From an uncultured Prevotellaceae bacterium (GTDB lineage: Bacteria > Bacteroidota > Bacteroidia > Bacteroidales > Bacteroidaceae), in NCBI GenBank assembly GCA_900316355.1, contig ONCQ01000011.1, positions 37,083 through 101,082 of the forward strand: 64,000 nucleotides of DNA, in the 5' to 3' direction. Below are positions 1 through 8,646 of this stretch, piece by piece (within the stretch, counting starts at the first letter, position 1; every line of letters starts with the position of its first letter). Below the pieces are notes generated by a model, which was given only the letters and a program-made list of their open reading frames with translations, ran no database searches and had not been told where the DNA came from. The position numbers and the translations under genes are program-made.

Positions 1-36
1 GACGGCATCAACTACGCCATCCTCGCCTCCAACTGA
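1..36 (+). CDS. C-terminal end of an unknown gene (partial)
   Basis: Frame 1 reads DGINYAILASN followed by TGA at the left edge of the window. Only eleven residues are present, so the family cannot be named. It is called because it is open from the first base, ends cleanly, and is followed by a non-coding gap, as expected for the 3' end of a gene starting outside the window. It could be a chance open frame. Confidence 0.4.
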   Translation, partial: DGINYAILASN

Positions 37-318
37 CGTGAGAAAGCCTGCTTCCGGAGGAAGAGAGAGAGGGAGCATCGGACAGAAGATGAGAAAGACA
101 TGTACGGAAGATAAGGCTGTTTAGATGAATCCATCATGATGGCCAGATGAGTTTGGTGGTGTCGTAGCTTTTGGCTGCGGGTAGGCAAGTGTGCTCCGGA
201 ATGACGTGTGGGGCATTTCACTGGTGCACTTCAGGGGGCTTTTCTGTGGTAGAATAACAATGTTATGTTAAATAATTACAAAACAGGAAGGGGGCATGGA
301 AATAAATCACTCATAATC
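37..318. other. Intergenic stretch with no recognisable gene
   Basis: No open frame with a recognisable product is seen on either strand. The first 30 bases hold a weak CTTCC/GGAAG hairpin that could help terminate the upstream gene. The last part is AT-rich and leads into the promoter of the DUF4143 ATPase gene. Confidence 0.5.
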
Positions 319-348
319 TTTGCGGAAGAGATGTTTTATGTAAATTTG
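319..348 (+). promoter_or_regulatory. Bacteroidota-type promoter of the DUF4143 ATPase gene
   Basis: TTTG at 319-322 and TAAATTTG at 341-348 are separated by 18 bases, matching the Bacteroidota minus-33/minus-7 pattern (TTTG, TAnnTTTG). The start codon lies at 376. Confidence 0.6.
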
Positions 349-375
349 CGGCGCAATTCCGAATTTGCATAAACA

Positions 376-1536
376 ATGGACAATAAGTTTATAAATAGAG
401 AATTAGGAAGTACGCTGCTTGAGGCAGCCAATTATTTCCCAGTGTTGTGTGTTACAGGCCCTCGTCAGTCGGGAAAGAGCACGTTGGTAAATCATCTCTT
501 CCCGGATTATAAACAGCTTTCGCTCGAAGACATTGACGTTCGTGCTGCGGCAATGGCTGATCCTCGCGGTTTCCTGAATCAGACTTCCGGAGGAATGATA
601 ATTGATGAGGTGCAGCGTGTGCCAGAATTGCTCTCTTATATTCAGGGCATTGTCGATAAGAATCCAGAGCGGCGGTTCGTTCTATCGGGAAGTTCCAATT
701 TTGCGCTGTTACGTAGCGTGTCGCAATCGCTGGCCGGACGTACTGGTATGTTTGAGTTGTTGCCGATGGCGTATAGCGAAGTACGTGAAAGCCTATCTGA
801 GCTGTCACTTGACGAGATTCTTTTCAAAGGTCTTTATCCGGCTATCTGCGCTAAGAAGAATACGGCCCGTTTCCTATATCCCAGCTACGTGAAGACTTAT
901 TTGGAACGCGATGTGCGCGACCTCTTGCAAGTGCGGAACATCATGCAGTTCAATACCTTCTTACGTTTGTGTGCCGGCCGCATTGGTTCGCTGTTCAATG
1001 CTTCGGAACTGGCAAATGAAGTGGGCGTAGATTCCAAGACGATTACGGCTTGGCTTTCCATTCTCCAGACTTCTTACATCGTATATCTGTTGCCGCCTTA
1101 TTTTGCCAATACAAGAAGGAGGCTGGTAAAAGCACCCAAACTCTATTTCTGCGACACAGGCTTGGCTTGTTACTTGCTGGACATAGAATCGCAAGAGCAG
1201 TTGGCACGCGACAAGATGCGAGGACATCTTTTTGAGAATTTCGTCATCATGGAGGCCTTGAAGCACCGTTTCAATACAGGGCACGAGAGCAACCTTTTCT
1301 ACTATCGTGATTCTAATCAGAATGAAATAGACCTGCTTATGCTTACGGGTCAGCGCGCAGACGGCTACGAGATAAAATCAGCCTCAACCTATCATCCGGA
1401 TTTCGCTGCCAAACTCGTAAAAATGCAAGATTATGTGAAGAGTGAAGTCGGACGGCGTGCCGTCATCTACAATGGTTCTTTGGAGAATGACCAAGCAGAA
1501 ATTCAGCTGCACAACTGGAGACACTTCATGCCATAG
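376..1536 (+). CDS. ATPase with C-terminal DUF4143 domain (AAA_14/DUF4143 family)
   Basis: The protein has 386 residues. A Walker A motif, GPRQSGKST, occupies residues 28-36 and a Walker B-like IIDEVQ follows near residue 78. The C-terminal third matches DUF4143, with NEIDLLM and YEIKSA, an E-x-D...E-x-K pattern resembling PD-(D/E)XK nuclease folds. Members are common in Bacteroidota, often in many copies; their cellular role is not established, and nuclease activity has not been demonstrated to my knowledge. The gene stands alone behind its own promoter. The ATG at 376 follows the promoter by 27 bases and has no Shine-Dalgarno sequence. Confidence 0.85.
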   Translation: MDNKFINRELGSTLLEAANYFPVLCVTGPRQSGKSTLVNHLFPDYKQLSLEDIDVRAAAMADPRGFLNQTSGGMIIDEVQRVPELLSYIQGIVDKNPERRFVLSGSSNFALLRSVSQSLAGRTGMFELLPMAYSEVRESLSELSLDEILFKGLYPAICAKKNTARFLYPSYVKTYLERDVRDLLQVRNIMQFNTFLRLCAGRIGSLFNASELANEVGVDSKTITAWLSILQTSYIVYLLPPYFANTRRRLVKAPKLYFCDTGLACYLLDIESQEQLARDKMRGHLFENFVIMEALKHRFNTGHESNLFYYRDSNQNEIDLLMLTGQRADGYEIKSASTYHPDFAAKLVKMQDYVKSEVGRRAVIYNGSLENDQAEIQLHNWRHFMP

Positions 1537-1772
1537 CCCGTTAATCTTCCTTAAATTATCGCCTCTGTAACTTAACATCAGCGATTGTTGTGCGTTATAT
1601 AAGTGTATGCTGTTGTGAAAACATTGCAGGCAAGAGGTGTGCGAATCTGAATACCGAGTGTCCAATAATGGACAGACGACCTTCAGGTATTTGCTCATAA
1701 TCAACGCATTATCGGTTGGGCGTCCTTCTTGCTACAATAAAGATGAATAATCTCAATCATATAATAGATTCA

Positions 1773-2813
1773 ATGAAGAAAACTATCATCACCATCCTGC
1801 TTGTCCTCGTTGCAATGACGGGGCAGGGACAAATCCACTATCGCATAGAGGGTAACATTGGTACGCCGGACTTCACGGGCTGGCTCTATATCCAAGATCA
1901 GACGGAGAAGAGGCCGAAGACGGTTGACAGCCTCTGGGTACAGGCTGGAGAGATACAGGGGCGCGAGCTGAAAGCACGGAAACCACTCATCGCACTACTG
2001 CATAGTCGTGACATCAGCATCCAGTTTCATCCGCTCTTTATCGAGCAGGGCACGATACGCATGGTCGAGGCTCCGATGCCCCAACGTCGCAAGGCTTTCC
2101 AGGGTACACCCCTAAACGACGAGTGGCGGCAACTCTGCCATCGGGCAGACTCTTTGGCGCAACAGTTCGATGAGGGCCGAATTACGAAAGCCGAAGCCTG
2201 CCGGCGTCTGGACAATATCTCCGAACCATTGGTTCGCCGTCATCGTGATGACCTGCTTGGAGCCTACGTTGTCTCCACGATGGCGGAGCTGGGCACCGAC
2301 CGCCTCGTCCAATACGTCAAGATGCTATCATCACGAATGCAGAGCAACCATATTGTGTACGAAACAGTCACTCCTCTGCTCACAGCACGCAGGACAGCTG
2401 TAGGGAAGCCTTTCCTGGATTTCGCTGTTGAGTACGATGGCCAAACAACCCGCCTTAGCGATTACGTAGGCAAGGGGAAGTATGTGTTGCTCGATTTCTG
2501 GGCTTCATGGTGTGCTCCATGCAGAGAGGAAATACCGAACCTTATCGCTGCATACAACAAATATAAGGACAAAGGTCTGGAAGTGGTGGGCGTAGCCGCA
2601 TGGGACGAACCTGCACGAACGCTGAGAGCCATAGAGGAAGAGAAGATTCTTTACCCGCAAATCCTCAACTCTCAGAATATAGCCACCGACCTCTACGGCA
2701 TCATTGGCATACCTCACATCATCCTCTTCGCTCCCGACGGCACCATCCTTGCCCGTGGCCTGCGTGGTGAGGAAATACAGAAGAAACTGGCAGAAATCTT
2801 CGAAGGGCAATGA
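1773..2813 (+). CDS. TlpA-like secreted thiol-disulfide oxidoreductase with N-terminal DUF4369-like domain
   Basis: The start at 1773 (MKKTIITILLVLV) gives a clean signal peptide; the open frame extends 19 codons further upstream but that would bury it. The mature part has a beta-rich DUF4369-like region (roughly residues 20-120), a helical linker, and a thioredoxin domain from about residue 210. The active site is WASWCAPC with C247 and C250. Such proteins in Bacteroidota act in the periplasm as disulfide reductases or isomerases; the substrate cannot be read from the sequence. Length is 346 residues. No operon partner: the next gene is on the other strand. Confidence 0.85.
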   Translation: MKKTIITILLVLVAMTGQGQIHYRIEGNIGTPDFTGWLYIQDQTEKRPKTVDSLWVQAGEIQGRELKARKPLIALLHSRDISIQFHPLFIEQGTIRMVEAPMPQRRKAFQGTPLNDEWRQLCHRADSLAQQFDEGRITKAEACRRLDNISEPLVRRHRDDLLGAYVVSTMAELGTDRLVQYVKMLSSRMQSNHIVYETVTPLLTARRTAVGKPFLDFAVEYDGQTTRLSDYVGKGKYVLLDFWASWCAPCREEIPNLIAAYNKYKDKGLEVVGVAAWDEPARTLRAIEEEKILYPQILNSQNIATDLYGIIGIPHIILFAPDGTILARGLRGEEIQKKLAEIFEGQ

Positions 2814-2828
2814 ACAAGAATTTCATCA

Positions 2829-3143
2829 TCACCGTACTGCTGGCCACTCGTGAGCTTTCATGTCCACGCAGCCGTTGGCTTTGATGCGGACGCCCTCGGA
2901 CATGAGAAGGATGGCTTGTTGGTGCCAGCCGGGCACGGTACGCCCTGCGCTGTTGACGACGCGGTGGCAGGGCAGGCCGAGGGCCAGCGGAGCATCGTGC
3001 ATCGCACGTCCCACGAGACGGGAGTGGTTGGGCCAGCCTATGAGCTCGGCGATGCGCCCGTAGGACAGCACACGCCCGGGCGGTATCTGACGCACGACGT
3101 CATACACCTCCGCATAGAACCTATCAGTGTCGGGAGCCTTCAT
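2829..3143 (-). CDS. MGMT-family (alkyltransferase-like) DNA-binding protein
   Basis: A 104-residue single-domain protein with the helix-turn-helix part of O6-alkylguanine-DNA alkyltransferases: IPPGRVLSYGRIAELIG, an arginine-finger-like RLVGRAM, and the PCHRV active-site motif with its cysteine retained. The N-terminal domain of full-length Ada/Ogt proteins is missing. Classic ATL proteins replace the cysteine, so this is better seen as a short MGMT-family protein that may still transfer alkyl groups. A TACCTTTG promoter lies at 3188-3195. It converges on the thioredoxin gene, with 15 bases between stops. Confidence 0.8.
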   Translation of the reverse strand: MKAPDTDRFYAEVYDVVRQIPPGRVLSYGRIAELIGWPNHSRLVGRAMHDAPLALGLPCHRVVNSAGRTVPGWHQQAILLMSEGVRIKANGCVDMKAHEWPAVR

Positions 3144-3187
3144 CCTTTGTTTTCAATGCGCAGAACAAAAATGTTCATTCGAGAGAG

Positions 3188-3195
3188 CAAAGGTA
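3188..3195 (-). promoter_or_regulatory. Minus-7 element of the MGMT-like gene
   Basis: TACCTTTG on the minus strand, about 45 bases before the ATG at 3143. It fits the Bacteroidota TAnnTTTG consensus. Confidence 0.5.
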
Positions 3196-3450
3196 AACAT
3201 AACAGCTGAGAAACAAGCTCTTTCATGCATGTTTTTCATGTTTTACCACATTTTTCATGCTTTCTGGCCTGAATCATCGGCTCTATGCATGATTCCCGTA
3301 GCTGTTTCATCATTTCTGTGCGGTGTGCGCATGAAATTTGTTAAAAAATATTTATTTAATCTAGCCCTCATCGGGGTTGCATGTCAACGTTAGCATTAAA
3401 CAATGTTAACGGCGCATAACATTGCATGGCACCATCCGTTTTATGGATGT
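3196..3450. other. AT-rich intergenic region upstream of the sigma factor
   Basis: It carries repeated TTTTTCATG words between about 3220 and 3260 and a 39-bp dispersed repeat at 3319-3357. No convincing TAnnTTTG promoter for the sigma-factor gene was found, so the gene may depend on another sigma factor, possibly its own product. No gene is seen. Confidence 0.4.
3319..3357 (+). repeat. 39-bp dispersed repeat, copy 1
   Basis: TGCGGTGTGCGC followed by a short variable part and TTGTTAAAAAATATTTATTT. An inverted copy with two or three mismatches is at 53198-53236. Here it lies upstream of the ECF sigma gene. Confidence 0.7.
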
Positions 3451-3960
3451 ATGGCACCTGCTGAGTTTACATCCGTCGCACAAGCGCTGCGCCCGAGGCT
3501 ACTGGCCTTGGGGCGTAACTTTTTCGGCGACGGAGATGCGGCAGAGGATGCCGTGCAGGAGGCGATGATGAGGCTGTGGACAGCGTGGCAGCAATTGCCT
3601 ACGGAGGCCGATGTGGAGCGATTGGCCGTACGCCTGACCAAACACGCCTGCATCGACATACAGAGGCGACAGCACACCGACGTGATGCTGCCTCTGGAGG
3701 CGACGCAAAAAGTGGAGGTCGTAAGCAGTCGGACAGCATCGGAGGCGCTGCACGAACGTGAGCTGCGTGAGGCCGTGGCGAGAGCGGTAAGCCTGCTGCG
3801 GCCATCCGAGCGACGATTATGGACCATGTTTGCCGAGGCGCAGATGGACACGGCACAGATAGCTGCCGCCACAGGCATCCTCACACGCACTGTAAGCGCC
3901 ACCATCAGCACTGCACGACATAAGATTATGAACGAATTGAAGAAAGGAGGTTTCCTATGA
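3451..3960 (+). CDS. ECF-type RNA polymerase sigma factor
   Basis: A 169-residue sigma-70 family protein with region 2 (ALGRNFFGDGDAAEDAVQEA, LWTAWQ) and region 4 (LRPSERRLWTMF...MDTAQIAAATGI), the helix-turn-helix that reads the minus-35 box. The ATG at 3451 is preferred to the upstream ATG at 3403 because the conserved region starts a few residues later; the longer form would add 16 unrelated residues. The stop overlaps the next ATG (ATGA at 3957-3960), so it is translationally coupled to a membrane protein that is probably its regulator. Three small secreted-protein genes follow on the same strand and could be part of its regulon. Confidence 0.88.
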   Translation: MAPAEFTSVAQALRPRLLALGRNFFGDGDAAEDAVQEAMMRLWTAWQQLPTEADVERLAVRLTKHACIDIQRRQHTDVMLPLEATQKVEVVSSRTASEALHERELREAVARAVSLLRPSERRLWTMFAEAQMDTAQIAAATGILTRTVSATISTARHKIMNELKKGGFL

Positions 3961-4628
3961 CAAACAAATTCTCTTTGGAACAATACCTGGACGGTAAGCA
4001 TCCGTTGCAGCCGGAGCGGACAGCCTTGCCCACGGATGCAGAACTGGAGGCAGCGGAAGCGGAGTATGACCGAATCGTCAGTGAACGTACAAAGGCAAAG
4101 ACGAATCAAGGCAACAGGGCCAGGCTTGACAGACAGTATTGGGCCTGGGGCTTATCCATCGCCGCTGCTGTCCTCATCGCTTTCCTGCTGTGGCCGGAGG
4201 GTGACAGCCTTGAACAAACAAAAGTTGAGACCCAGCGTGAAGCGGTCATCGTACAGGCAGAGGTGCCCAAGGCAGAGGTGCCTCAGGAGGAAACGGCCCG
4301 GCATGAGACTAAGGATGAGGTCGATGCGCTGAGAGCTTCATCTATGCCTGCAAAGCCACTTGTTGACACGCTAAACCATCAGCCCAGAGCGCCACTGCCC
4401 GTGGAGGCGAAACCGACAGATGAGGCCGCAGGCGAAGTTGAGGAAAACAAGGAGTTGAACCACATGGCAGAACTCTGTGCCGCGGAAAGAGAAATGGAGG
4501 AGAGCGTACACAGGCGACAAGCGGCATACGAGGAAAAGATGGCTCGGCGCAGTCTGAAACTGCTGATCAGCATCATGACACAGGAAGAGGAACTTCCCGT
4601 CGGCGGAGTGAAAACAGAAAAAAGCTAA
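3957..4628 (+). CDS. Single-pass membrane protein, probable anti-sigma partner
   Basis: 223 residues: a charged cytoplasmic N-terminus (about 1-58), one membrane segment with core GLSIAAAVLIAFLLW near residues 63-77, and a long acidic, coiled-coil-prone periplasmic tail with many Glu, Lys and Ala. No zinc-binding anti-sigma motif is visible. The 4-base overlap with the ECF sigma gene and the topology support a role in holding or sensing for that sigma factor; this is inferred from context, not from a recognised domain. Confidence 0.65.
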   Translation: MTNKFSLEQYLDGKHPLQPERTALPTDAELEAAEAEYDRIVSERTKAKTNQGNRARLDRQYWAWGLSIAAAVLIAFLLWPEGDSLEQTKVETQREAVIVQAEVPKAEVPQEETARHETKDEVDALRASSMPAKPLVDTLNHQPRAPLPVEAKPTDEAAGEVEENKELNHMAELCAAEREMEESVHRRQAAYEEKMARRSLKLLISIMTQEEELPVGGVKTEKS

Positions 4629-4650
4629 AACCACTAACAAATGATATTTT

Positions 4651-5412
4651 ATGAAAGCAATCTTTATTTTCCTGTCACTGTGGGCCGTGAGCCTGACGGC
4701 AGGAGCACAGAACAGAAACGTGGAACAGGCCATCCGAGAATTCCTTGCCATCCCAGGGATTACCACCTCAGAGAGCATCGTCCGTGAACGCGACCTGAGC
4801 CAGCCCCTCAAACCCATGAAGTCGATGTGCGAAGTTTGGGACTTCACATGCGATGCCAGCCTGCTTAGCTACATCGAACACCTGTCCAGTTATATGAAGG
4901 CAAATTCTTCGTCCGAACAATGTTACTATGTGAAGACCCACACACCCGGTCGCGTGGACTGGCATGACATCCTCGTTGGGGACGATCCTACCCGAGTGGT
5001 GGAACTGGGGCGCAGTGAACGCTGCCACTACACGCTGGTGAATTTCATCGACACCCTTGACACTACCAAGTGCCATCGCTACGCCTACGCTCTGGAGTGG
5101 CAAGAGCAGAACATTCCGTTTAAGTTGAAGGAACAGAACGGGAAACTGGTCAAAAGGCCCGTCACGGAGAAAACCTACAAAGGCAAGGTCGTAATCACCT
5201 ACGCCCGTATGCCCCAGACCAACGCTGGAAACACCGGCCTTGTCATCCACAACGAAAAATTCAAATACGACAATCTGCAGCAAACGATGGAAGATCGGCT
5301 TGGCATCTTGCAAGAACTAATGAAGCACAGCTATGACGAGAATGACATCGCCGACCTCCTGAGGGCATGGAAGCAATGGATAGACGACGTTCTCGACGAC
5401 AAGGATGAATAA
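4651..5412 (+). CDS. Secreted protein of unknown function in the sigma-factor cluster
   Basis: 253 residues with a clear signal peptide (MKAIFIFLSLWAVSLTAGA, cleavage before Q). I do not recognise the mature domain. It contains three cysteines in the first half and a mixed alpha/beta pattern. It starts 22 bases after the membrane protein and is followed after 33 bases by two paralogous secreted proteins, so all are likely co-transcribed with the sigma factor. Confidence 0.65.
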   Translation: MKAIFIFLSLWAVSLTAGAQNRNVEQAIREFLAIPGITTSESIVRERDLSQPLKPMKSMCEVWDFTCDASLLSYIEHLSSYMKANSSSEQCYYVKTHTPGRVDWHDILVGDDPTRVVELGRSERCHYTLVNFIDTLDTTKCHRYAYALEWQEQNIPFKLKEQNGKLVKRPVTEKTYKGKVVITYARMPQTNAGNTGLVIHNEKFKYDNLQQTMEDRLGILQELMKHSYDENDIADLLRAWKQWIDDVLDDKDE

Positions 5413-5445
5413 TCAAATCAAACCGATATGCGAAATATGGAAACA

Positions 5446-6060
5446 ATGAGACGATTTGCCATACTGCTCATCTGCGGTTTTGCTTGCGCAGCTATGATGG
5501 CACAAAGTAGTGACAAACGAATACGTTACGATAAGGAGTCTGACCTTAAAGGTATCACGATGGAACCCCGCCTGCTCTCGATGCACGAGAATTACGACCC
5601 GATGGACTATGGGACGTGGCCCAGTTACGAAGCGCCGGGTACCGTTGGACGTAATGATGGAAGCAGAGTGGATAGGACTGTGCTGTGGTGTACTAAAAAA
5701 GCAACTTATATGTTCTGTATCTACAAGCTTCACTGGGACAGTATGTATTTCCAGGATTCTTCTAACGAATACATCCGTGACACCAAGACTGGCAAGAAAT
5801 ACTATATTCAGGAACATATAGGCGCACCGCTCGATGTCACCTATTGGATAAAGGGTCATGCTGGCGACTACATATACTCTGTCTCTGTATTCCCTCCTCT
5901 GCCAAAGACATGTACCCACATTGACATCGGACAGGACACCCACCCGGAGACCGTACCTGGCACCACAGGTTGGTCCCGTCCAGAGACGCTCACAAACATA
6001 CCCGTGAGTGAGCTACAGGCACACCAGCACTTGATTACAAAACAATTATACACTAAATAA
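5446..6060 (+). CDS. Secreted protein of unknown function, tandem paralogue A
   Basis: The start at 5446 (MRRFAILLICGFACAAMMA) gives the best signal peptide; ATGs at 5428 and 5437 are also in frame. The mature part (about 185 residues) shares long identical blocks with the next gene: EPRLLSMHENYDPMDYGTWP, LWCTKKATYMF, KTGKKYYI and CTHIDIGQDT. No known domain is recognised. The conserved aromatic and acidic residues suggest an extracytoplasmic binding domain. Confidence 0.65.
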   Translation: MRRFAILLICGFACAAMMAQSSDKRIRYDKESDLKGITMEPRLLSMHENYDPMDYGTWPSYEAPGTVGRNDGSRVDRTVLWCTKKATYMFCIYKLHWDSMYFQDSSNEYIRDTKTGKKYYIQEHIGAPLDVTYWIKGHAGDYIYSVSVFPPLPKTCTHIDIGQDTHPETVPGTTGWSRPETLTNIPVSELQAHQHLITKQLYTK

Positions 6061-6066
6061 GGAACA

Positions 6067-6684
6067 ATGAAAAGATTTGGTTTACTGCTGATTTTCCTTT
6101 CAGCATGTGCAGTGGTTATGGCCCAAGGTAGAAATACTCGTTTGCACTATGACAAGGAAAAAGATCTCAACGGTATCGCTATGGAACCCAGATTGCTCTC
6201 CATGCATGAGAATTACGATCCAATGGACTACGGAACATGGCCTGCCTATTCCACACCGTGTGTCGCCGCCGTCGCTCCAAAGGGTGAAGATGTAGTATCG
6301 CGGACGGCTCTCTGGTGTACCAAGAAAGCAACTTATATGTTTAGCATCACTGAACATTGGAAAAACAGGATTTTTACATCGACCTCGACAAAGTTTATCC
6401 GTGACAGCAAAACGGGGAAGAAATATTATATTAAGGAACATAAGGGAGCTCCACTCGATGTTTCATATTGGATAAAAGGACATGAGGGCGAATATATCTA
6501 TATGGTCGGAATCTATCCACCGCTGCCCAAAAGCTGTACCCACATCGACATCGGACAAGATACCGATCCAGCCCCAGTTCCTGGTGCCACAAGCTGGGTG
6601 AAAAATCCAGTCATTAAAAATATTCCTGTTAGCGAACTACAGGCAAATCAGTATTTGATAACAGGTAAGGCTAAAACGCACTAA
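6067..6684 (+). CDS. Secreted protein of unknown function, tandem paralogue B
   Basis: 205 residues with signal peptide MKRFGLLLIFLSACAVVMA. It is clearly homologous along its length to the preceding gene, with a 6-base gap between them, so this is a recent tandem duplication. The two differ most after the GTWP block and in the stretch after LWCTKKATYMF. It is the last gene of the sigma-factor cluster and is followed by terminator-like hairpins. Confidence 0.65.
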   Translation: MKRFGLLLIFLSACAVVMAQGRNTRLHYDKEKDLNGIAMEPRLLSMHENYDPMDYGTWPAYSTPCVAAVAPKGEDVVSRTALWCTKKATYMFSITEHWKNRIFTSTSTKFIRDSKTGKKYYIKEHKGAPLDVSYWIKGHEGEYIYMVGIYPPLPKSCTHIDIGQDTDPAPVPGATSWVKNPVIKNIPVSELQANQYLITGKAKTH

Positions 6685-6726
6685 ATAAATGAAGGAAAGT
6701 AAACGCTAAAAAGTCTATAGACTCTT

Positions 6727-6746
6727 TCTACCGAAAGGTAGATTTT
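6727..6746 (+). terminator. Rho-independent terminator after the secreted-protein pair
   Basis: TCTACC, loop GAAA, GGTAGA, then TTTTCTTC. It lies 42 bases after the stop of paralogue B. Confidence 0.6.
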
Positions 6747-6756
6747 CTTCAACCCG

Positions 6757-6784
6757 CTCCGCTGTGTCGCGAGACACGGCGGAG
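6757..6784. terminator. GC-rich hairpin between convergent genes
   Basis: Two 12-base arms (6757-6768 and 6773-6784) pair with one wobble around a GCGA loop. It sits between the secreted-protein gene and the convergent yraN and may block transcription from both sides. There is no strong T-tract. Confidence 0.5.
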
Positions 6785-6813
6785 CTTTCGTGAAAGACGA
6801 TGAATGAGTCGAA

Positions 6814-7173
6814 TCACAAATCCCAGATGTCGCCGTGCCAGCGGATTTCGGGCGGCGTGCCAGGGTCGTGGATGACGATAGCGATGACGGGGTAGCGGAC
6901 GGGCATGGGCGACGGATGTTGCAGCTTCCATGCCATCATAGCGCGCCAGAGGAGGGCGCGCTTTTGGGGGGTAACGGCACTTTCTGCATTCCACTCCTCA
7001 CCGTGGCGCGTCTTCACTTCCACGAAATGTAGCGTGTCGTCCTTCTGTGCGATGATGTCCACCTCCTGACGGTCATGGCGCCAGTTGCGCGCCAGAATCT
7101 CGAAGCCATGCTGCACAAGATAGTCTGCCGCCAGGTCTTCGCCCCATTTGCCAAAATCGTTGTGACGTGCCAT
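6814..7173 (-). CDS. yraN: YraN/UPF0102 family nuclease-like protein
   Basis: 119 residues, the normal family length. The PD-(D/E)XK core is intact: E37 and D39 in QEVDIIA, and E52-x-K54 in FVEVKTR. The family resembles Holliday-junction resolvases but its cellular role is not settled. The promoter at 7202-7209 places the start 28 bases downstream. It is divergent from the rRNA methyltransferase gene. Confidence 0.85.
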   Translation of the reverse strand: MARHNDFGKWGEDLAADYLVQHGFEILARNWRHDRQEVDIIAQKDDTLHFVEVKTRHGEEWNAESAVTPQKRALLWRAMMAWKLQHPSPMPVRYPVIAIVIHDPGTPPEIRWHGDIWDL

Positions 7174-7201
7174 GATGTCGGTCGTTTCCTGTTTCTAACT
7201 G

Positions 7202-7209
7202 CAAAGGTA
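7202..7209 (-). promoter_or_regulatory. Minus-7 element of yraN
   Basis: TACCTTTG on the minus strand, followed by CAG and a short leader to the ATG at 7173. Confidence 0.5.
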
Positions 7210-7267
7210 GTGCATCTGGCATGAACAGGCAAAGAATTACATCATATTTGTGATTATCATGATTATA

Positions 7268-7300
7268 TTTTGCTGGGTCGTGATATTTGGTATATCTTTG
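7268..7300 (+). promoter_or_regulatory. Promoter of the rRNA methyltransferase gene
   Basis: TTTG at 7268-7271, 21-base spacer, TATCTTTG at 7293-7300. The ATG is at 7336. Confidence 0.55.
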
Positions 7301-7335
7301 CCACAGATTTCAATCGATAGATGTAGAGTGAACGC

Positions 7336-8643
7336 ATGACACTACCCAAGGACTTCGAGAGCTATTTCCGCGCGCGATGGCGTGAGGAGGAGGTGCAGGC
7401 ACTGCTGCAAGGGCTGGACGGCGAGCCGTCGGTCAGCATCCGCGTGAACCCGAGCCGGCTCCCTGCCGATGCGGAACCCGAGGGGGCCGACGGGCGTGTG
7501 CCATGGTGTCCGGAGGGCTTCTACCTGAAGGGGAGGCCGCAGTTTACGGCCGATCCGCTCCTCCATGCCGGGGCGTACTATGTGCAGGAAGCATCGAGCA
7601 TGTTCCTGGCTTATGTCCTGCGAACAGTCGTGATGCCCCGCTGGCCGCAGGGCATCACGACTGCGCTCGACCTCTGCGCTGCGCCTGGTGGCAAAAGCAC
7701 GCTGCTGCGATCGTTGCTGCCCGACGACTGCCTGCTGGTGAGCAACGAGCCGAACCGCGCACGTGCGCAAGTGCTCGCGGAGAACCTCGCGAAATGGGGG
7801 CATCCGAAGGTGTTGGTGACACAGGCATACGCTGCGGAAATAGCCCATTCCATCGGGAAGGAAGGCTTCGTGGAACATCCCTTCGACCTCATCCTTGCCG
7901 ATGTCCCCTGCTCGGGCGAAGGCATGATGCGTAAGGAGGAGGAAGCCGTGCGGCAGTGGTCGCCATCGTTCGTCAGCGAGTGCGCCGCCCTGCAGCGTGG
8001 TATCATTGCGGACATCTGGCCCGCCCTGCGCCCCGGCGGCTTCCTCATCTACAGCACCTGCACCTTCAACCCCGAGGAGGACGAGGAGAATGTGGAATGG
8101 ATTGTGCGCGAGCTGGGAGCGGAGTTCTTGCAGGTTCCCGTCGATGCGGCCTGGGGCATTCGTGGGGATATGCGTGCGCAGTATTCTGTTGATGAATACC
8201 CCTCATCACTCATCACTCATCGATTCAGTCACTTCCTCCCGGGACAGGTTCGTGGTGAAGGTTTCTTCCTGGCGGTATTGTGCAAGAACGGCTCGGAAGA
8301 TGCTGACAGCGAAGATACTACGGCTTCGCCAAAAGCGGAAAAACGCAAGAAGGACAAGCGGAAAGGCAAAGGCGACGCAGCCCCCGCCCTCACCATCCTT
8401 CCTACGGACCAGTTGGAATGCGAAGGGGCATCCCGCGTGGAGCTATCCATTGAAGATGCCATCCGCTACCTACAGCGCGAAGCCCTCATCCTGCCGCCAG
8501 ACGCACCCACCGGCATTGTTCAGGTGTGCTTCCGCGGTCAGCGCTTAGGGCTAATGAAAAACCTCGGCTCCCGCGCCAACAATCTCTACCCCAAGGAGTG
8601 GCGCATCCGCAGCTCCTACACCCAGCCCCACACCTTGTTCTAA
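7336..8643 (+). CDS. rsmF: RsmF-like rRNA (cytosine-C5) methyltransferase, NOL1/NOP2/Sun family
   Basis: 435 residues. The SAM-dependent fold contains DLCAAPGGKST (SAM-binding motif), DVPCSGEGMMRK with the conserved release cysteine, and STCTFNPEEDEEN with the catalytic cysteine. The C-terminal PUA-like part ends in PKEWRIRSSY, as in YebU/RsmF, which methylates 16S rRNA. A low-complexity lysine-rich linker is near residues 320-350. Three CTCATCA-like heptads (8202-8222) encode SSLITH in a loop before the core ends, one of several genic heptad repeats here. The exact target base is inferred from family only. Confidence 0.88.
   Translation: MTLPKDFESYFRARWREEEVQALLQGLDGEPSVSIRVNPSRLPADAEPEGADGRVPWCPEGFYLKGRPQFTADPLLHAGAYYVQEASSMFLAYVLRTVVMPRWPQGITTALDLCAAPGGKSTLLRSLLPDDCLLVSNEPNRARAQVLAENLAKWGHPKVLVTQAYAAEIAHSIGKEGFVEHPFDLILADVPCSGEGMMRKEEEAVRQWSPSFVSECAALQRGIIADIWPALRPGGFLIYSTCTFNPEEDEENVEWIVRELGAEFLQVPVDAAWGIRGDMRAQYSVDEYPSSLITHRFSHFLPGQVRGEGFFLAVLCKNGSEDADSEDTTASPKAEKRKKDKRKGKGDAAPALTILPTDQLECEGASRVELSIEDAIRYLQREALILPPDAPTGIVQVCFRGQRLGLMKNLGSRANNLYPKEWRIRSSYTQPHTLF
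8202..8222 (+). repeat. Heptanucleotide repeat inside rsmF
   Basis: Three consecutive 7-base units, CTCATCA, CTCATCA and CTCATCG, within the coding sequence. Confidence 0.6.
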
Positions 8644-8646
8644 ACA

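Noticed and set aside
1200-1220. TTGGCACG inside the DUF4143 gene as a sigma-54 site
   Set aside because: The downstream GC doublet is missing at the needed distance and the site is inside coding sequence.
1659-1675. TGTCCA-ATAA-TGGACA hairpin before the thioredoxin gene
   Set aside because: Only six base pairs, no T-tract and no second copy; too weak to call a terminator or operator.
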